A stretch of 64,000 nt of DNA, taken from the NCBI RefSeq assembly GCF_000306785.1, contig NC_017955.1, forward strand, positions 4,216,001 to 4,280,000, given 5' to 3'. Positions 6,445 to 15,107 of the stretch are shown one piece after another; the stretch's first letter is position 1, and each line of letters begins with the position of its first letter. Made by a program: the position numbers and the translations under genes. The DNA comes from Modestobacter italicus. GTDB taxonomy: Bacteria; Actinomycetota; Actinomycetes; Mycobacteriales; Geodermatophilaceae. The notes beneath the pieces are model-generated. The model saw nothing but the letters and a program-made list of their open reading frames with translations, did no database searches and was not told the DNA's origin.

Positions 6445-8709
6445 TCAGGGGTCGCGGGTGAGGGCCAGCAGGGCGATGTCGTCGGCGCGGTGGGTGCCGG
6501 CCAGGTCGCCGAGCAGCCGGTCGCACAGCTCGTCCGGGTCGGTCGTCGGCCGGCGGCCGGCCGCGGCCTGCAGCCTCGCCAGGCCGGCGTCGATGTCGCT
6601 GGTGCGGCTCTCCACCAGCCCGTCGGTGAACAGCACCAGCGTCGCCCCCGGGGGCAGCACCCCGGTCCACTCCACGGCGGGCGCCGGCGGGGCGCCGAGC
6701 ATCCGGCTGGGCACCACCGGCAGGAACTCCGCGTGCCCGTCGACCACCAGCAGCGGCGGCGGGTGCCCGGCCGAGGCGACGTGCAGCACGCCGGTGGGCA
6801 GGTCGAGGGTGGCGAACAGCGCGGTGGCCATCCGCTGCAGCCCGAGCAGCGGCCAGCTGGCCTGCAGCCGGTCGATGACCGCGGTCGGCGCCGGGGCCTC
6901 CACCAGCAGCGACCGGTAGACGCTGCGCAGCTGGCCCATGGTGGCCGCGGCGGTGATGTCGTGCCCGACGACGTCCCCGACCGCGATGGCCACGTGGTCA
7001 CCGGGCAGCGGGGCGACGTCGTAGAAGTCGCCGCCGATCTCCACCCCGTACGTCGCGGCCAGGTACCGGACCGCCACTGCCACCCCGGGCACCCGCGGCG
7101 GGGACGGCGGCAGCAGGGTGGCCTGCAGGGTGTGCGAGGTCCGCGCCTCCAGCTCGAAGCGCTGCGCCTTGGCCATCATCAGCGACACCTGCAAGGCGAG
7201 CTGCTCGGCCAGCTCGACGTCGGCGGCGGTGAACGGCGCGCGCCGCCGGTCGGCCGACAGCGTCATCACGCCCAGCGCCCTGCCCTCGGCGACCAGCGGC
7301 ACGCTGATCACGCTGGCCAGCTCCAGGGCCCGCACGGCGGCCAGCTCGGCCGGGTCCCGGACGACCTCGGACAGCCACTCGTCGGGCAATGAGGGGTACC
7401 AGCGGGTCCGCCCCTCCTCCATGGCGGCCCGGGCCGGTGCGGGCAGGTCCCGGAACGGCGGCGCCCACGCGCGCAGCTCCTCGACGTGCTCCTGCCGGGC
7501 CGGGTCGCCGTGCCGGGCGACCACCCGGCTCATCCCGTGCTCCAGGACCAGGTCGAGCAGGCACATGTCGGCCAGCCGGGGCACCACCATCTCGGCGAGC
7601 CGCTCGACGGACTCGGTGACGCCGGTGGCGCGGGCCAGCAGCCGGGCGGCGTCGAGCAGGAACGCCGACCGCTCGGCCTGGCGGGCGGTCTCCTCGTGCA
7701 GCCGGGCCCGCTCGATGGCCTGCCCCGCCTGCTGGCCCAGCGTGGCGAGCAGGTCGGCGTCGGCCTCCGTCAGCACGTGGTGCTCGCCGGGCTCGGTGAG
7801 CGAGATGAGCTCGCTCTCGTCGGCCCGGGGCCGGGCGAGCACCAGCGCGCCGAGGTGGTCGTCGTCGGCGCTCACCGGGACGACGACGAGGTCGGTGCAG
7901 CCGGCCTCGTCCGCGGCGGCGGCCAGCTCCGGCCAGGCCGCGCGCAGCGCGTCGCCGACAGGCACGGTGCGCACCCCGGAGCCGAGCACCGGCAGCACCC
8001 GGCCGGGAGCGGCCCCGCTGAGCGCGTGCAGCAGCTCCGGCGTCATGCCCTCGGCGGCGGCGAGCTCGACCGCCGGCTCCGCCCCGGGCTGGGCACCGGT
8101 GCCCAGCACCCACAGCGCGGCGCCGGCGGCCTGGGCCGCCCGGCGGCTGCGGTGCACCACCACCGCCGCCGCGTCCGCGGTGGTGACCGCGGCGGCCAGC
8201 TCGGAGGTGAACTGCTGCAGGGTGCGCGAGCGGGCCTCGGACTCCTCGGCGGCCCGCCGTGCGGCGAGGGTCTCGCGCTCGTACCGGCGGCGGGCGGTCG
8301 CCTCGAAGAGGGTGACCCGCACCAGCACCGGCTCGCCCGAGGGGCCGTGGACCTCGACGGCGTTCACCAGGCACGGCAGCAGCGAGCCGTCGGCGCGGAC
8401 CACGTCGAGCGCCACCTCGCGCACCGCCCCCTGCATCCGCAGCAGCGGCGTGAGGTGGGTGTCGTGGAACACCTGGCCGCCGACGCTGAGCAGGTCGCGC
8501 AGCCGCACCCGCAGGACCTTCTCGGCGGGGTGGCCGATCCAGGTGCACAGCGTGCGGTTGACCTTGATGATCGTCCCGTCCGGGAGCGTGGACAGGTAGC
8601 CGCACGGTGCGTTCTCGAAGAGGTCGGCCGGGTCGTCCTCGAGCAGCTGCTGCAGCCGGCCGCGGGCGTCGTCGTCGCTGCGGCGGTCGGTGGTGGGGGT
8701 CGGGTTCAC
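6445..8709 (-). CDS. RsbP-like PAS-GAF-SpoIIE (PP2C) phosphatase
   Basis: A 754-residue sensor phosphatase. Residues about 25-135 form a PAS domain (ENAPCGYLSTLPDGTIIKVN, ending in a PAC-like RVTLFEATARRRYE). Two GAF-like regions follow (about 150-340 and 360-520), then a SpoIIE/PP2C domain with the metal motif GGDFYD near 557-562 and AVGDVVGHD. Such enzymes dephosphorylate a STAS anti-sigma antagonist and so release a stress sigma factor. The GTG start at 8709 overlaps the stop of the RsbQ-type hydrolase gene by GTGA, the same order as Bacillus rsbQ-rsbP. Compared with Bacillus RsbP (PAS-PP2C only, about 400 residues) it has added GAF sensing. No membrane segments are visible. Confidence 0.88.
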   Translation of the reverse strand: MNPTPTTDRRSDDDARGRLQQLLEDDPADLFENAPCGYLSTLPDGTIIKVNRTLCTWIGHPAEKVLRVRLRDLLSVGGQVFHDTHLTPLLRMQGAVREVALDVVRADGSLLPCLVNAVEVHGPSGEPVLVRVTLFEATARRRYERETLAARRAAEESEARSRTLQQFTSELAAAVTTADAAAVVVHRSRRAAQAAGAALWVLGTGAQPGAEPAVELAAAEGMTPELLHALSGAAPGRVLPVLGSGVRTVPVGDALRAAWPELAAAADEAGCTDLVVVPVSADDDHLGALVLARPRADESELISLTEPGEHHVLTEADADLLATLGQQAGQAIERARLHEETARQAERSAFLLDAARLLARATGVTESVERLAEMVVPRLADMCLLDLVLEHGMSRVVARHGDPARQEHVEELRAWAPPFRDLPAPARAAMEEGRTRWYPSLPDEWLSEVVRDPAELAAVRALELASVISVPLVAEGRALGVMTLSADRRRAPFTAADVELAEQLALQVSLMMAKAQRFELEARTSHTLQATLLPPSPPRVPGVAVAVRYLAATYGVEIGGDFYDVAPLPGDHVAIAVGDVVGHDITAAATMGQLRSVYRSLLVEAPAPTAVIDRLQASWPLLGLQRMATALFATLDLPTGVLHVASAGHPPPLLVVDGHAEFLPVVPSRMLGAPPAPAVEWTGVLPPGATLVLFTDGLVESRTSDIDAGLARLQAAAGRRPTTDPDELCDRLLGDLAGTHRADDIALLALTRDP

Positions 8710-9497
8710 AACCACGCCCGGATGGCGGCGGTGGTCTCCTCCGGGGCGCTGAGGTGCGGGCAGTGCCCGGTGGCCGCCAGCTGGGTGAACGTGGCGTCGG
8801 GGAGGTGGTCGGCCACGTAGCGGCCGGCCGACTGGGGCGCGATGACGTCCTCGGAGCACTGCAGCACCAGGCTCGGGACGTCGACACCGGGCAGGTCGGC
8901 GCGGTTGTCGGAGAGGAAGGACACCCGGGCGAACTGCCGCGCGACGTCGGGGTCGGTGCGGCAGAAGCTGTTGGTCAGCTCCTGGGTCAGCTCCGGCCGG
9001 TCCGGGTTGGCCATGATGACCGGGGCCATCGCGGCGGACCACCCGAGGTGGTTGGCGTCGAGGTTGTCCAGCAGGTCCCTGATCTGCTCGCGGCTGAACC
9101 CGCCGCGGTAGTCGCCGTCGTCGACGTACCGGGCGCTGGGTCCGACCATCACCATCGCGCCGAACAGCTCCGGCGCCCGGGCGTGCGCGAGCACACCGAT
9201 CATGGCGCTGACCGAGTGGCCGACGAAGACGACGTCGGTCAGCTCCAGGTCACGCATCACCTCGACGACGTCGTCGGCGTACCCGTGCAGGGAGCCGTAC
9301 CGGGCCGGGTCCCAGGCCGACAGGTCGGAGTTGCCGAAGCCGACGAGGTCGAAGGTGACCACCTGGTGGTCGACCGCGAAGTCCGGGGTGATGAACCGCC
9401 ACATGTTCTGGTCGCAGCCGTAGCCGTGGACGAACACCATGGGGCGGGCACCCGCCGCACCACCCACACGGACGTCGTTCCGTGCGCGGACGTTCAT
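8706..9497 (-). CDS. RsbQ-type alpha/beta hydrolase
   Basis: The 263-residue protein aligns with Bacillus subtilis RsbQ along its whole length: HGYGCDQNMW near the start, the nucleophile elbow VFVGHSVSAMIG (Ser at about 94), MVMVGPSARY, FCRTDPDVARQFAR, the acid in LQCSEDVIAP and the base in ATGHCPHLS. RsbQ is needed for RsbP to sense energy stress and is thought to bind or supply a small hydrophobic ligand; plant KAI2/D14 receptors are relatives. It is the first gene of a two-gene operon, coupled by GTGA to the PAS phosphatase. The ATG at 9497 lies 55 nt from the stop of the upstream P450 gene on the same strand, so all three may be co-transcribed. Confidence 0.9.
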   Translation of the reverse strand: MNVRARNDVRVGGAAGARPMVFVHGYGCDQNMWRFITPDFAVDHQVVTFDLVGFGNSDLSAWDPARYGSLHGYADDVVEVMRDLELTDVVFVGHSVSAMIGVLAHARAPELFGAMVMVGPSARYVDDGDYRGGFSREQIRDLLDNLDANHLGWSAAMAPVIMANPDRPELTQELTNSFCRTDPDVARQFARVSFLSDNRADLPGVDVPSLVLQCSEDVIAPQSAGRYVADHLPDATFTQLAATGHCPHLSAPEETTAAIRAWL

Positions 9498-9552
9498 GCT
9501 CGGAAGGTACGCGACCGCGCGGTTCCGTTTCCAGCCTCCGGGGGCCTGCCGG

Positions 9553-10803
9553 TCAGCCCGGCCGCACGTCGGTGAGCACCACCCCGCTGGCCGGCCGGGC
9601 CGGGATCCGGCGCAGCGAGATGGTCAGGTCCTGGTCGGGCAGCCGGTACCCCAGGCGGGCCAGCCGGACGGCGAGCGAGGCCAGCAGCGCGACGGTGACG
9701 TCCTCCCCGGGGCAGCGGTGCCCGGTGCGCGGGTCGCCGGCGCCCTGCGGCACGAGCTCCCACGGGCCGATGTCGCGGACCCGCTCGCCGTCGTCGGTGA
9801 GGAACCGCTCGGGGCGGAAGGTGTAGGGCTCGGGGAACAGCTCCGGGTCGTGGTCCTGGCCGAACAGGTCCAGCAGCACCATCGAGCCGGCCGGCACCCG
9901 CTCGCCGTCGAACTCGACGTCCCGGGGCGCCCGGCCGCCGATGAACGGCGCGAACGGGTAGTACCGGCGCACCTCGTGCGCGAAGGCGGTGGCGAAGGCC
10001 CCACCGGCGCGCAGCCGCTCCCGGTCGTCCGGCCAGCGGTGCAGGGCGTGCGCGGCGAAGCCGACGAACCAGCTGACCGCGACGGTGGGCCGGATGACGT
10101 TGAGCACCTCGACGGCGGCGACCCGCGGCTCGAGCAGCTCGCCCTCGGAGTCGCGGTGGGTGGCGACGACGTCGAGGACCGAGCCGGCCGGCGCCGTCCG
10201 CTCCCCGGCGCGCACCGCGTCGACGATGCCGGCCAACCAGGCCTCCCGCCGCTGCCGCACCCGGCGGGCCCGCCAGTGCCGCGGGGCGCCGGTGGCGAAG
10301 CCGTCGACGAGCGCGGTCAGGTCGGCGGCCAGGCCGCGGAGCTCGTCCTCGGGCACCGGGACGCCGGCCCAGTCGCACACGCCGCGGGTGAGCACCACGG
10401 CCGCCTCGTCCATCAGCACGACCCGCGGCTGCTCGGCCCACCGCGGCACCGCGTCGTCCCAGGCAGCGCCGACCCGGTCGACGAGGTCGGCCACGCCGCT
10501 GCCGGTCAGCAGGTGCACGAACATGGCCTTGCGCACCCGGTGCGGCTCGCCGTCCAGCGTGTGCACCGCGCCGTGGCCGAACAGGGTGCTCACCACCGGC
10601 TCGGGCAGGGCTCCGCTGCGCCGGACGTGGTCCTCGTCGTACAGGAACCGGGCGCCGGCCGGGCCCGCGACGCCCAGCGTCCGGCGCACCCCCATCAGCC
10701 GCGTCTGCACGGTGCCCCGGTTCGCGGCGCGCCTCCGGTCGGGCAGCCAGGCGTAGCCCTGGGCGAGCAGCGGGAGGGACTGGTCGAAGCGGGGCCGGCG
10801 CAT
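9553..10803 (-). CDS. CYP152-family fatty-acid peroxygenase/decarboxylase P450
   Basis: This 416-residue P450 matches the H2O2-using CYP152 family (P450-BSbeta, P450-SPalpha, OleT). The I helix has Arg238-Pro239 in VIRPTVAVSW in place of the acid-alcohol pair; the Arg binds the fatty-acid carboxylate. Also present are EVRRYYPFAPF, LDLFGQDHDPELF, the heme loop GHRCPGEDV with Cys364, and an RMP-like tail. At the site that is Gln85 in BSbeta and His85 in OleT this protein has His81 (AVHTLDG). It therefore resembles the olefin-forming branch at that position, though His alone does not decide hydroxylation against decarboxylation. It needs no redox partner, and none is encoded nearby. Start ATG at 10803. 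Confidence 0.88.
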   Translation of the reverse strand: MRRPRFDQSLPLLAQGYAWLPDRRRAANRGTVQTRLMGVRRTLGVAGPAGARFLYDEDHVRRSGALPEPVVSTLFGHGAVHTLDGEPHRVRKAMFVHLLTGSGVADLVDRVGAAWDDAVPRWAEQPRVVLMDEAAVVLTRGVCDWAGVPVPEDELRGLAADLTALVDGFATGAPRHWRARRVRQRREAWLAGIVDAVRAGERTAPAGSVLDVVATHRDSEGELLEPRVAAVEVLNVIRPTVAVSWFVGFAAHALHRWPDDRERLRAGGAFATAFAHEVRRYYPFAPFIGGRAPRDVEFDGERVPAGSMVLLDLFGQDHDPELFPEPYTFRPERFLTDDGERVRDIGPWELVPQGAGDPRTGHRCPGEDVTVALLASLAVRLARLGYRLPDQDLTISLRRIPARPASGVVLTDVRPG

Positions 10804-10840
10804 GGCAGGTGCACTGCCCGGCGGGCGGTGCGGGAAACGG

Positions 10841-12394
10841 TCAGCCGTTCCCGTGGCCGAGGTCGCGGAGCAGCCGCAGCACCTCCTGGGCGGCCCAGCT
10901 CCGGCCCGTCCCGCCGCCGAGCGCGGCCGCGGCGTCGGCGAGCGCGTCGGCCAGCGCGGTCTCCTCCTCGTCGAGCAGCCCGCGGTAGGCCGGGTCGAGC
11001 AGGTAGCCCGTCGGCCGGCTGGCCAGGCAGCCGAGCAGGTCCAGCAGCACCTCCAGCCGGCGGGCGGCCTCGGCAGCGGGCACCGCCTCCGCCGTGGAGG
11101 TCATCGCCACGGTGGCCACGTCCCGCTCCCACAGCCGCGCCCGCACCGGGTCCTCGGCCAGCGCCAGCACCGTCCCGCTGCGCCGGCGCGGCGCGTCGTC
11201 CGGCTCGTGCAGCACGTTGCGCACCTGGTGGGCGATCCGGATCAGGTCGTCGTCGAGCATCGAGGTGCCGACGAAGAGCACGTGCCGGGTGAGCAGCAGC
11301 GACTGGAGGACGCCGGCCAGGGCGCTGCGGTGGTCGCCGAACTCCAGGTACTGCTCCCGGGTGAGCACGACGCTGTCCGGGTGCGCGGCGTCGCCGTGCA
11401 GCTTGAGCAGCCACGGCTCGCCCGGCGCCGCCTCGTCGAAGGGCAGCACCCGAACCGGCCGGCCGATGTCGGCGGCGGCCAGCTCCACCAGCGGGTCGTA
11501 GTTGGTGGTCACGAACTCGCGCACCGGCAGGGCGGCGACCAGCGCGTGCGCCAGCGAGTAGGGGCCCGGGCCGAACCGCTCCTGCACGTAGGCGGTCAGC
11601 GCGTCGCGGCCGAGCACCCGGGCCAGCAGCGCGGCGGCGTCCTGCGGCGGGAGGCCGGCCAGCCCGGCCCGCGAGCCGCCGTCCAGGCCGGCGCGGACGG
11701 CGAGCTCCGCGAGCAGCTGCTCCCAGGTGGGCAGCCCGGCGGCGGCGCTGACCCCGGCGCCGAGGAAGACGGCCAGCTCCCCCTCCCGGGCGCGCCGGCC
11801 CAGGTCCTCGGCGAGCGCGCCCAGCGCCTCGGGCAGCGCCCAGCCGCCGCCCTCACCCCGCCGGACCCGCTGGGCCGCGGCCAGGTCGCTGGGTCGGCGG
11901 AGCACCAGCGCGATGTCGTAGCCGTGCTCCTCGGCGGCCTCGCGGAGCACCGGCAGCAGCTGCTGCAGCAGCGCCCCGCGCTGCCCGGCGGCGCCGCCCC
12001 AGCCGGTGCCCAGCGCCGGGAGCCCGACCAGCCGGCGGGCCCGGCCGTGCGCCGGGGCGGTGACCTCGCGCCCGGCGACGGCGGCCAGCACCTCGCGGGC
12101 GCCGTCGAGCAGCCAGCTGAGCCCCCGCTCGGCGTCCCGGGAGCCGTCGGGGTCCACGGTGTCGACCAGCCAGGCACGCCGGTCGCCGCAGCCGGGCACC
12201 TCGTGCACCCGCTCCCCGCCGCGCCAGGCGCCGGCCACGCGGGCGCCGTCGCCGTCCTGCTGCCCGACGGCGTCGACCGGCAGCAGCGGGACCCAGCTCG
12301 CGGTCACCCGCCGGGACCGGTCGGTGGGGACGACGACGTCGTCGCAGGACAGCCGGGTCAGGTCCGCGCCGACGACGAAGACGTGCCCGCTCAC
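10841..12394 (-). CDS. Macro-like domain fused to SIR2-family NADase/deacylase domain
   Basis: A 517-residue two-domain protein. Residues 1-170 look like a diverged macro (ADP-ribose-binding) domain: VVGADLTRLSCDDVVVPTD near the start and LVGLPALGTGWGG at 122-134 followed by a helix and IALVL. Residues 205-480 are a SIR2_2-type domain: FLGAGVSAAAGLPTW at 210-224, TTNYD at 296-300 with Asn298, LKLHGD with His333, and FVGTSMLDDD at 374-383. Asn and His at these places are the catalytic pair of SIR2 NADases such as ThsA. The GTG start overlaps the stop of the catalase-like gene by GTGA. NAD cleavage, deacylation or ADP-ribose metabolism are all possible; a defence role is speculative. Confidence 0.72.
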   Translation of the reverse strand: MSGHVFVVGADLTRLSCDDVVVPTDRSRRVTASWVPLLPVDAVGQQDGDGARVAGAWRGGERVHEVPGCGDRRAWLVDTVDPDGSRDAERGLSWLLDGAREVLAAVAGREVTAPAHGRARRLVGLPALGTGWGGAAGQRGALLQQLLPVLREAAEEHGYDIALVLRRPSDLAAAQRVRRGEGGGWALPEALGALAEDLGRRAREGELAVFLGAGVSAAAGLPTWEQLLAELAVRAGLDGGSRAGLAGLPPQDAAALLARVLGRDALTAYVQERFGPGPYSLAHALVAALPVREFVTTNYDPLVELAAADIGRPVRVLPFDEAAPGEPWLLKLHGDAAHPDSVVLTREQYLEFGDHRSALAGVLQSLLLTRHVLFVGTSMLDDDLIRIAHQVRNVLHEPDDAPRRRSGTVLALAEDPVRARLWERDVATVAMTSTAEAVPAAEAARRLEVLLDLLGCLASRPTGYLLDPAYRGLLDEEETALADALADAAAALGGGTGRSWAAQEVLRLLRDLGHGNG

Positions 12395-13077
12395 CGCAGG
12401 CCGGTCTCCGACCCGACGCCACGGGCGGCGCGGGCCGCGGCGTACGCCGGGCGGCGGAACCGGGCCATCGGGCCGTCGGCGACCAGCCCCGGTGGCGGGT
12501 GCTGGACCGCGTCGAAGGGGAGCTCCGGGTCCGGCGGGGTGCTCGGCTCCCCCAGCGTCACGGTGCCGAACAGCTGCCAGGGCCCACGGCCGACCGCGGC
12601 GGAGAGCCTGACGACCCGGCCGGGCGCGGCTGCGGCCAGCCGGTCGCCGTCGGTGGGCAGCGGGCCGCCGGCGGGGTCGGCGGCCAGCAGCACCGGCCCG
12701 CGGGCGCTGCGGTAGGCCATGATCGAGCCGTAGGTCGTCGCCGCGTCCCGGCGCAGCACCGGCACCCGGCGGGTCCACCGCCCGCGGCCGGTGGAGGAGA
12801 GCAGCAGGTCGACCGGCCGCTCCCCCGGCACCCGGAGGGCGAGGCCGAGCAGGTCGGGCAGCGCGGGGGGCAGCCCGGCGCCGCGGGAGATCCGGACCAG
12901 GACGTCGTCCCGGCCGGCGGCGTCCAGCCAGGGGATGCCGGCGGCCAGCCCGGTCCGCTCGAGCACTGCGGTGAACAGGGTCCCCCGGGGGTGCATCGGC
13001 TTGGCGCCGCGGACCCGGGTGAGCGCGGCCACGGGCCCGGCGACCAGCCGGCCGGCAGCGTCTGCGAGGTCAGCCAT
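12391..13077 (-). CDS. Catalase-superfamily-like protein of unknown function
   Basis: The 228-residue protein shows distant catalase features: KPMHPRGTLF near residue 26-35, where His and the following Gly resemble the distal heme His region; VLVRISRGAGLPPALPDLLG resembling the catalase V-R-F-S-T...P-D-x-x-G segment; and a C-terminal ARFRRPAYAAAR that could hold the heme-ligand Tyr. Proteins of this kind are often labelled phosphodiesterase in actinobacterial genomes with no support that I know of. At 228 residues it is about half a normal catalase. It is coupled by GTGA overlap to the macro-SIR2 gene, so the two products probably act together. Start ATG at 13077. Confidence 0.5.
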   Translation of the reverse strand: MADLADAAGRLVAGPVAALTRVRGAKPMHPRGTLFTAVLERTGLAAGIPWLDAAGRDDVLVRISRGAGLPPALPDLLGLALRVPGERPVDLLLSSTGRGRWTRRVPVLRRDAATTYGSIMAYRSARGPVLLAADPAGGPLPTDGDRLAAAAPGRVVRLSAAVGRGPWQLFGTVTLGEPSTPPDPELPFDAVQHPPPGLVADGPMARFRRPAYAAARAARGVGSETGLR

Positions 13078-13165
13078 GCCGGCGGGAGTTACCCCCCGGC
13101 GGTCGGGTCACGCCTGCGGGCCCACGTACCGGCGCCTCGTCGCGCGCGGTCGCGGGCCTCGGTGC

Positions 13166-13267
13166 TCAGTGCCGGGTGGTGCCGCAGTCGGTGCACCGCT
13201 TGCGGTCAGCGGCGTTGGTGTGCCTGCAGTTCTCGCAGGTCCACACCGTGCGTTCGATGGTGCGCAT
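13166..13267 (-). CDS. 33-residue RanBP2-type zinc-finger protein
   Basis: This tiny gene encodes MRTIERTVWTCENCRHTNAA followed by DRKRCTDCGTTRH. It fits the RanBP2 zinc-finger consensus exactly: W-x-C-x2-C-x3-N-x6-C-x2-C. A very strong ribosome-binding site (GGAGGAGGGGG) lies just before the ATG at 13267, which supports translation. Such fingers bind single-stranded RNA or ubiquitin in eukaryotes; small bacterial versions are common and uncharacterised. It lies between the catalase-like and the membrane-protein genes on the same strand. Confidence 0.75.
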   Translation of the reverse strand: MRTIERTVWTCENCRHTNAADRKRCTDCGTTRH

Positions 13268-13406
13268 GTCCCCCTCCTCCGTGCCGGCCGACGGTCGCGG
13301 CCGCTGTTCCGGCGGGCCGGGATCGCCGACCCACCGCACGACCGACGCTAGGTCGGTCGGATGACGGGGAGGTGTCCGGCGCGGAACGACTGGGGGACGC
13401 CGCAGC

Positions 13407-14045
13407 TCAGCCGAGCGCGCCGCAGCCCCCGGCGCCGCAGGCGCAGCCACCGCAGCCGGCAGCCGCCGGCGCGGGCGCCGGCCGGCGGGCGATCCGGGCC
13501 ATGCCGACGGCACCGGCGAGGTTGGCCAGCCCGAGGACCGCCACGACCACCCCGACGACGACCCGCCCGGTCGAGAGCAGCGCGTCGGTGCGGCCGAGCA
13601 GCCCGAGCGCGACAGCGGCGCCGGCCACGACCACCGCGGCAGCGGTGAGCGCGGCGCGGCGGGCGGCCGCCGCGGCGGCCAGCACCGGCAGCAGGACGAC
13701 GGCGGCGACGAGGGCCCAGCCGGCGGTGGTCGCCGACACCAGCGCCAGCGCGGCCAGAACGACGCCGATCCACACCGCAGCGGCGCCGAGGACCGCACCG
13801 GTCCGCTCGACCTCCCCGGCGCGGGCGCTGCGGAGCAACGCGATCCCGCGGACGACGGCGAACACGCCCAGCGCCGCCAGCAGCAGCCGCGGCCCCACCC
13901 CGGACCAGGTCAGCGCCAGCACGCCGAGGACCAGGAGGGCGGCCCCGAGGGCGGCCATCCGCGGCCAGGTCGACCTGGCCTGCTGCGGCGTGGGCGGGGC
14001 GGCGGGGGCTCCGGCCAGCCGGCCGGCGGTCACGGCGTTCGTCAC
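13407..14045 (-). CDS. Six-helix membrane protein with cysteine-rich C-terminus
   Basis: A 212-residue protein with about six hydrophobic segments (for example ALGAALLVLGVLALTWSGVG and AGWALVAAVVLLPVLAAAAA). The tail, CGGCACGAGGCG, carries four Cys in twelve residues and could bind a metal or thiol reagent; the rest of the tail is Pro-Ala rich. I do not recognise a named family. The start is taken as the GTG at 14045; other GTG codons nearby are possible. It is divergent from the DUF1206 cluster with about 105 bp between. Confidence 0.6.
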   Translation of the reverse strand: MTNAVTAGRLAGAPAAPPTPQQARSTWPRMAALGAALLVLGVLALTWSGVGPRLLLAALGVFAVVRGIALLRSARAGEVERTGAVLGAAAVWIGVVLAALALVSATTAGWALVAAVVLLPVLAAAAAARRAALTAAAVVVAGAAVALGLLGRTDALLSTGRVVVGVVVAVLGLANLAGAVGMARIARRPAPAPAAAGCGGCACGAGGCGALG

Positions 14046-14150
14046 GGCTCCCAGTCTCCCCCACCGGTGCACACCGCACTCGGGCGCACCGTCCGGGCGG
14101 GTGGGACCCTGGTCACGGACCCAGGACCGGTCCGGAGCGGAGCACGCGGG

Positions 14151-14993
14151 GTGGGGACGGGGCAGGCGGCGCACCAGGCCGCCCACGACGCCGCGCGGAG
14201 CAGCACGCTGCGCCGGCTGGCGGCGGTGGGCCTGGCCGGCTACGGCGTCGTCCACCTGCTGGTCGCCTGGCTGGCGTTCCAGCTGGCCTGAGGGCAGACC
14301 GGCGGGTCGGGCCGGACCGCCGACGCCACCGGCGCGCTCGCCGTGCTGGCCGGCTCCCCCGCCGGCCCGGTCCTGCTGGGGGCGCTCACGCTCGGCTTCA
14401 CCGCGCTGGCCGTGTGGCAGGCGGTCGAGGTGCTGCGGCACCGCCGGTCCGTCCCGCCGCCGGGACCCGACCGGCGCCGGGCCCTGCTGCAGCTGCTGCG
14501 CAGCGGCGGCACCGCGCTGGTGTACGGCTACCTGGCCGTGCTCACCGCGCGGGCCGCGGTGGCCGGCGCCGGGATGCGCACCGACGAGCAGGAGTCCGCC
14601 CGCGGCGTGCTCGGGCTGCCGTTCGGCCAGCTGCTGGTCGTGGCGGCCGGGGTCGTCACCCTGGTGATCGGCGGCTACCAGGTGCAGAAGGGCTGGCGGG
14701 CGGCCTTCGCCAGCGAGCTGGACCTCGCGCCGTTCGACCCGCGGGTGCGCCGCGCGCTCCGCTGGGCCTGCCAGGTCGCCTTCGTCACCAAGGGGGTCGC
14801 GTTCGTGCTCGTCGGCGGGGTGCTGGCCTGGGCCGGCGTCACCGTCGACGCCGGGCAGGCGACCGGGCTGGACGGCGCGGTGCGCGCCATCGCGACGGCC
14901 CGGTACGGCCCCGAGCTGCTGTCGGCGATCGCGGTCGGCATCGGGCTGTTCAGCGTCTACTGCTTCGCCCGCGCGCGTCACCCGGTCAGCTGA
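14151..14993 (+). pseudogene. DUF1206 membrane protein, interrupted by an in-frame TGA
   Basis: The frame reads through as a normal 280-residue DUF1206 protein except for a TGA at 14289-14291. Next to its two paralogues downstream the break is clear: they read AWIALQLAWGGSG and GWLAFRIAWSVGP where this gene reads AWLAFQLA-stop-GQTGG, so the stop replaces a conserved Trp codon. Reading continues in the same frame to the true stop at 14993, with all three two-helix DUF1206 units intact. Either a recent nonsense mutation (TGG to TGA), a sequencing error or readthrough. The GTG at 14151 is the likely start, preceded by GGAG at 14139-14142. Confidence 0.8.
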
Positions 14994-15107
14994 CGCCGCG
15001 CCCGTCCGGGGCGCATCCGACCTGCGGTTGTGCCAACCTGATCACCCACGGGGAGGGGGCACCGGATCCGGGCGCCGTCCGCTCCCCGCGAACCGAAGGG
15101 AACCACC

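Noticed and set aside
10841-12394. Thoeris or DSR-type defence system
   Set aside because: There is no TIR gene, SLOG domain or phage-sensor region, and length and order differ from both systems; only the SIR2 core is shared.
14289-14291. Selenocysteine at the in-frame TGA
   Set aside because: Paralogues have Trp there, not Cys, and there is no sign of a SECIS-like structure or selenoprotein family.
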